Assembly: GCA_006226555.1 (NCBI GenBank)
Contig: SBGS01000055.1
Location: forward strand, 1-6,883
Direction of reading: 5' to 3'
Length of the DNA: 6,883 nt
Origin: Bacteroidota bacterium
GTDB lineage: Bacteria > Bacteroidota > Bacteroidia > Flavobacteriales_D > Crocinitomicaceae
Under the pieces are notes generated by a model. The model searched no databases. It had not been told where the DNA came from and worked only from the letters and a program-made list of their open reading frames with translations. This document shows positions 6,117 to 6,883 of the stretch, one piece after another. Each line of letters starts with the position of its first letter. Position 1 is the first letter of the stretch. A program made the translations under genes and the position numbers.

Positions 6117-6883
6117 ATGTTCGGGACAGGAGATCAGGAGTTATACATCAAACGAAGAAGGGAATATATCTTTTTGCTTCTGGCCGGTATTTTTCTTGGC
6201 TCGCTTACCATGCTGAACATCTTGGGTATTTCAAGGTTTATAGACCTAGGATCGATGTTCGGCTGGAGTGGAGATAATGGATTTAAAATAATGGTGGCTG
6301 TCGGAGTGTTACCATATCCGATCACCTTCCTGTGTACGGATATCATTTCGGAAATATATGGAAAGAAAAGGGCCAATATGGTCGTGTGGGTGGGTTTCAT
6401 ATTGAACTTGTGGGTTCTGTTTATTTTATGGCTTGGTGGTTGGCTGGATGCTCCTGAGAACTTGAATCCGGATGGCACGCTTAACCTAAGTATTTCTGGA
6501 AATACAGTTGATGTTCCTCACGGTTATACATTTTATGAGATCCGTAAATTGACATTTGGAGCAACATTCGCTTCGATGATCGCGTACCTTACTGCTCAAT
6601 TTGTGGATGTACACGTGTTCCATTATGTTAAAAGGAAAACAAAGGGAGCGAAACTTTGGTTGAGAAATAATGTTTCTACCTTGACAAGTCAGCTGGTTGA
6701 TTCAGTGGCTGTAATATTAATAACCCATTTTTACGCTCATGCATTACCAATAGGCCCGAATGATGAGCTATTTTCTGCACTATTGGGATTCATACTCAGT
6801 AGCTATGCCTTTAAGTTTGCATTTGCACTTTTAGATACTATTCCCATCTATTTTATCGTAGGGAGATTACGTTCTTATCTGGC
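6117..6883 (+). CDS. yhhQ: Queuosine precursor transporter, VUT/YhhQ family (3' end cut by window)
   Basis: An open frame of 255 codons runs off the window end with no stop. It encodes an inner-membrane protein with about six hydrophobic segments (near 16-38, 56-76, 86-109, 144-164, 192-208 and 218-248). Family signatures are clear: LPYPITFLCTDIISEIYGKK (65-84) after the second segment, TFGATFASMIAYLTAQFVD (146-164), and LWLRNNVSTLTSQLVDS (180-196). Members of this family (YhhQ in E. coli) take up preQ0/preQ1 for queuosine tRNA modification. ATG 6117 is the first start after an in-frame stop at 6081-6083, and it places a short charged N-terminus (KRRRE) before the first helix. The remaining missing part is probably short, judging from the usual length of 220-270 residues. 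A soluble loop (110-138) lies between segments 3 and 4. Substrate is inferred from family. Confidence 0.93.
   Translation, partial: MFGTGDQELYIKRRREYIFLLLAGIFLGSLTMLNILGISRFIDLGSMFGWSGDNGFKIMVAVGVLPYPITFLCTDIISEIYGKKRANMVVWVGFILNLWVLFILWLGGWLDAPENLNPDGTLNLSISGNTVDVPHGYTFYEIRKLTFGATFASMIAYLTAQFVDVHVFHYVKRKTKGAKLWLRNNVSTLTSQLVDSVAVILITHFYAHALPIGPNDELFSALLGFILSSYAFKFAFALLDTIPIYFIVGRLRSYL

Noticed and set aside
6080..6478. Open frames 6080-6277 (plus) and 6134-6478 (minus)
   Set aside because: They overlap the transporter frame starting at 6117, which has clear family motifs and membrane segments. These alternatives have none.
1..6883. Mobile element, CRISPR array, tRNA or rRNA
   Set aside because: No transposase or integrase motifs, no regularly spaced short repeats, and no tRNA- or rRNA-like segments were seen on reading both strands.
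3375..6883. A novel defence or biosynthetic operon formed by the four right-hand genes
   Set aside because: Strands alternate, so they are not co-transcribed, and all four belong to familiar housekeeping families with intact key residues.

Overview
The window looks like chromosomal DNA from a member of the Bacteroidota, most likely order Flavobacteriales (possibly near Crocinitomicaceae or Cryomorphaceae). Three things point there. The large first protein ends in a type IX secretion (T9SS) C-terminal sorting domain of the gliding-motility-associated kind. Genes lack Shine-Dalgarno sequences. Matches to the Bacteroidota -7 promoter element TAnnTTTG lie just upstream of three start codons. The lineage is inferred from these features, not from any database search.

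Layout: (1) 58-3372 (+) encodes a 1104-residue secreted, modular, probably cell-surface protein. It has a signal peptide, two Ig-like modules that each appear to be split by a ~170-residue reelin-repeat-like jelly-roll insert, a beta-rich linker, two tandem ~85-residue repeats, one uninterrupted Ig-like module, two PKD domains and a T9SS type B sorting domain. (2) 3375-4541 (-) encodes a monofunctional proline dehydrogenase and meets gene 1 tail to tail with a 2-nt gap. (3) 4648-5685 (+) encodes 3-dehydroquinate synthase (AroB) and is divergent from gene 2 across a 106-nt promoter region. (4) 5669-6040 (-) encodes a short MerR-type regulator whose 3' end overlaps aroB by 17 nt. (5) 6117 to the window end (+) encodes a nearly complete VUT/YhhQ-family queuosine-precursor transporter. 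It is divergent from gene 4 and cut off by the window edge.

The five genes do not form a pathway or an operon: strands alternate +,-,+,-,+, so each is probably its own transcription unit. The four right-hand genes look like ordinary core metabolism and regulation (proline catabolism, shikimate pathway, a small DNA-binding regulator, queuosine precursor uptake). The accessory and most interesting part is the large surface protein. Its nested domain architecture can be read from repeated cysteine spacings inside the same polypeptide. I see no mobile element, CRISPR array, RNA gene or clear intrinsic terminator.
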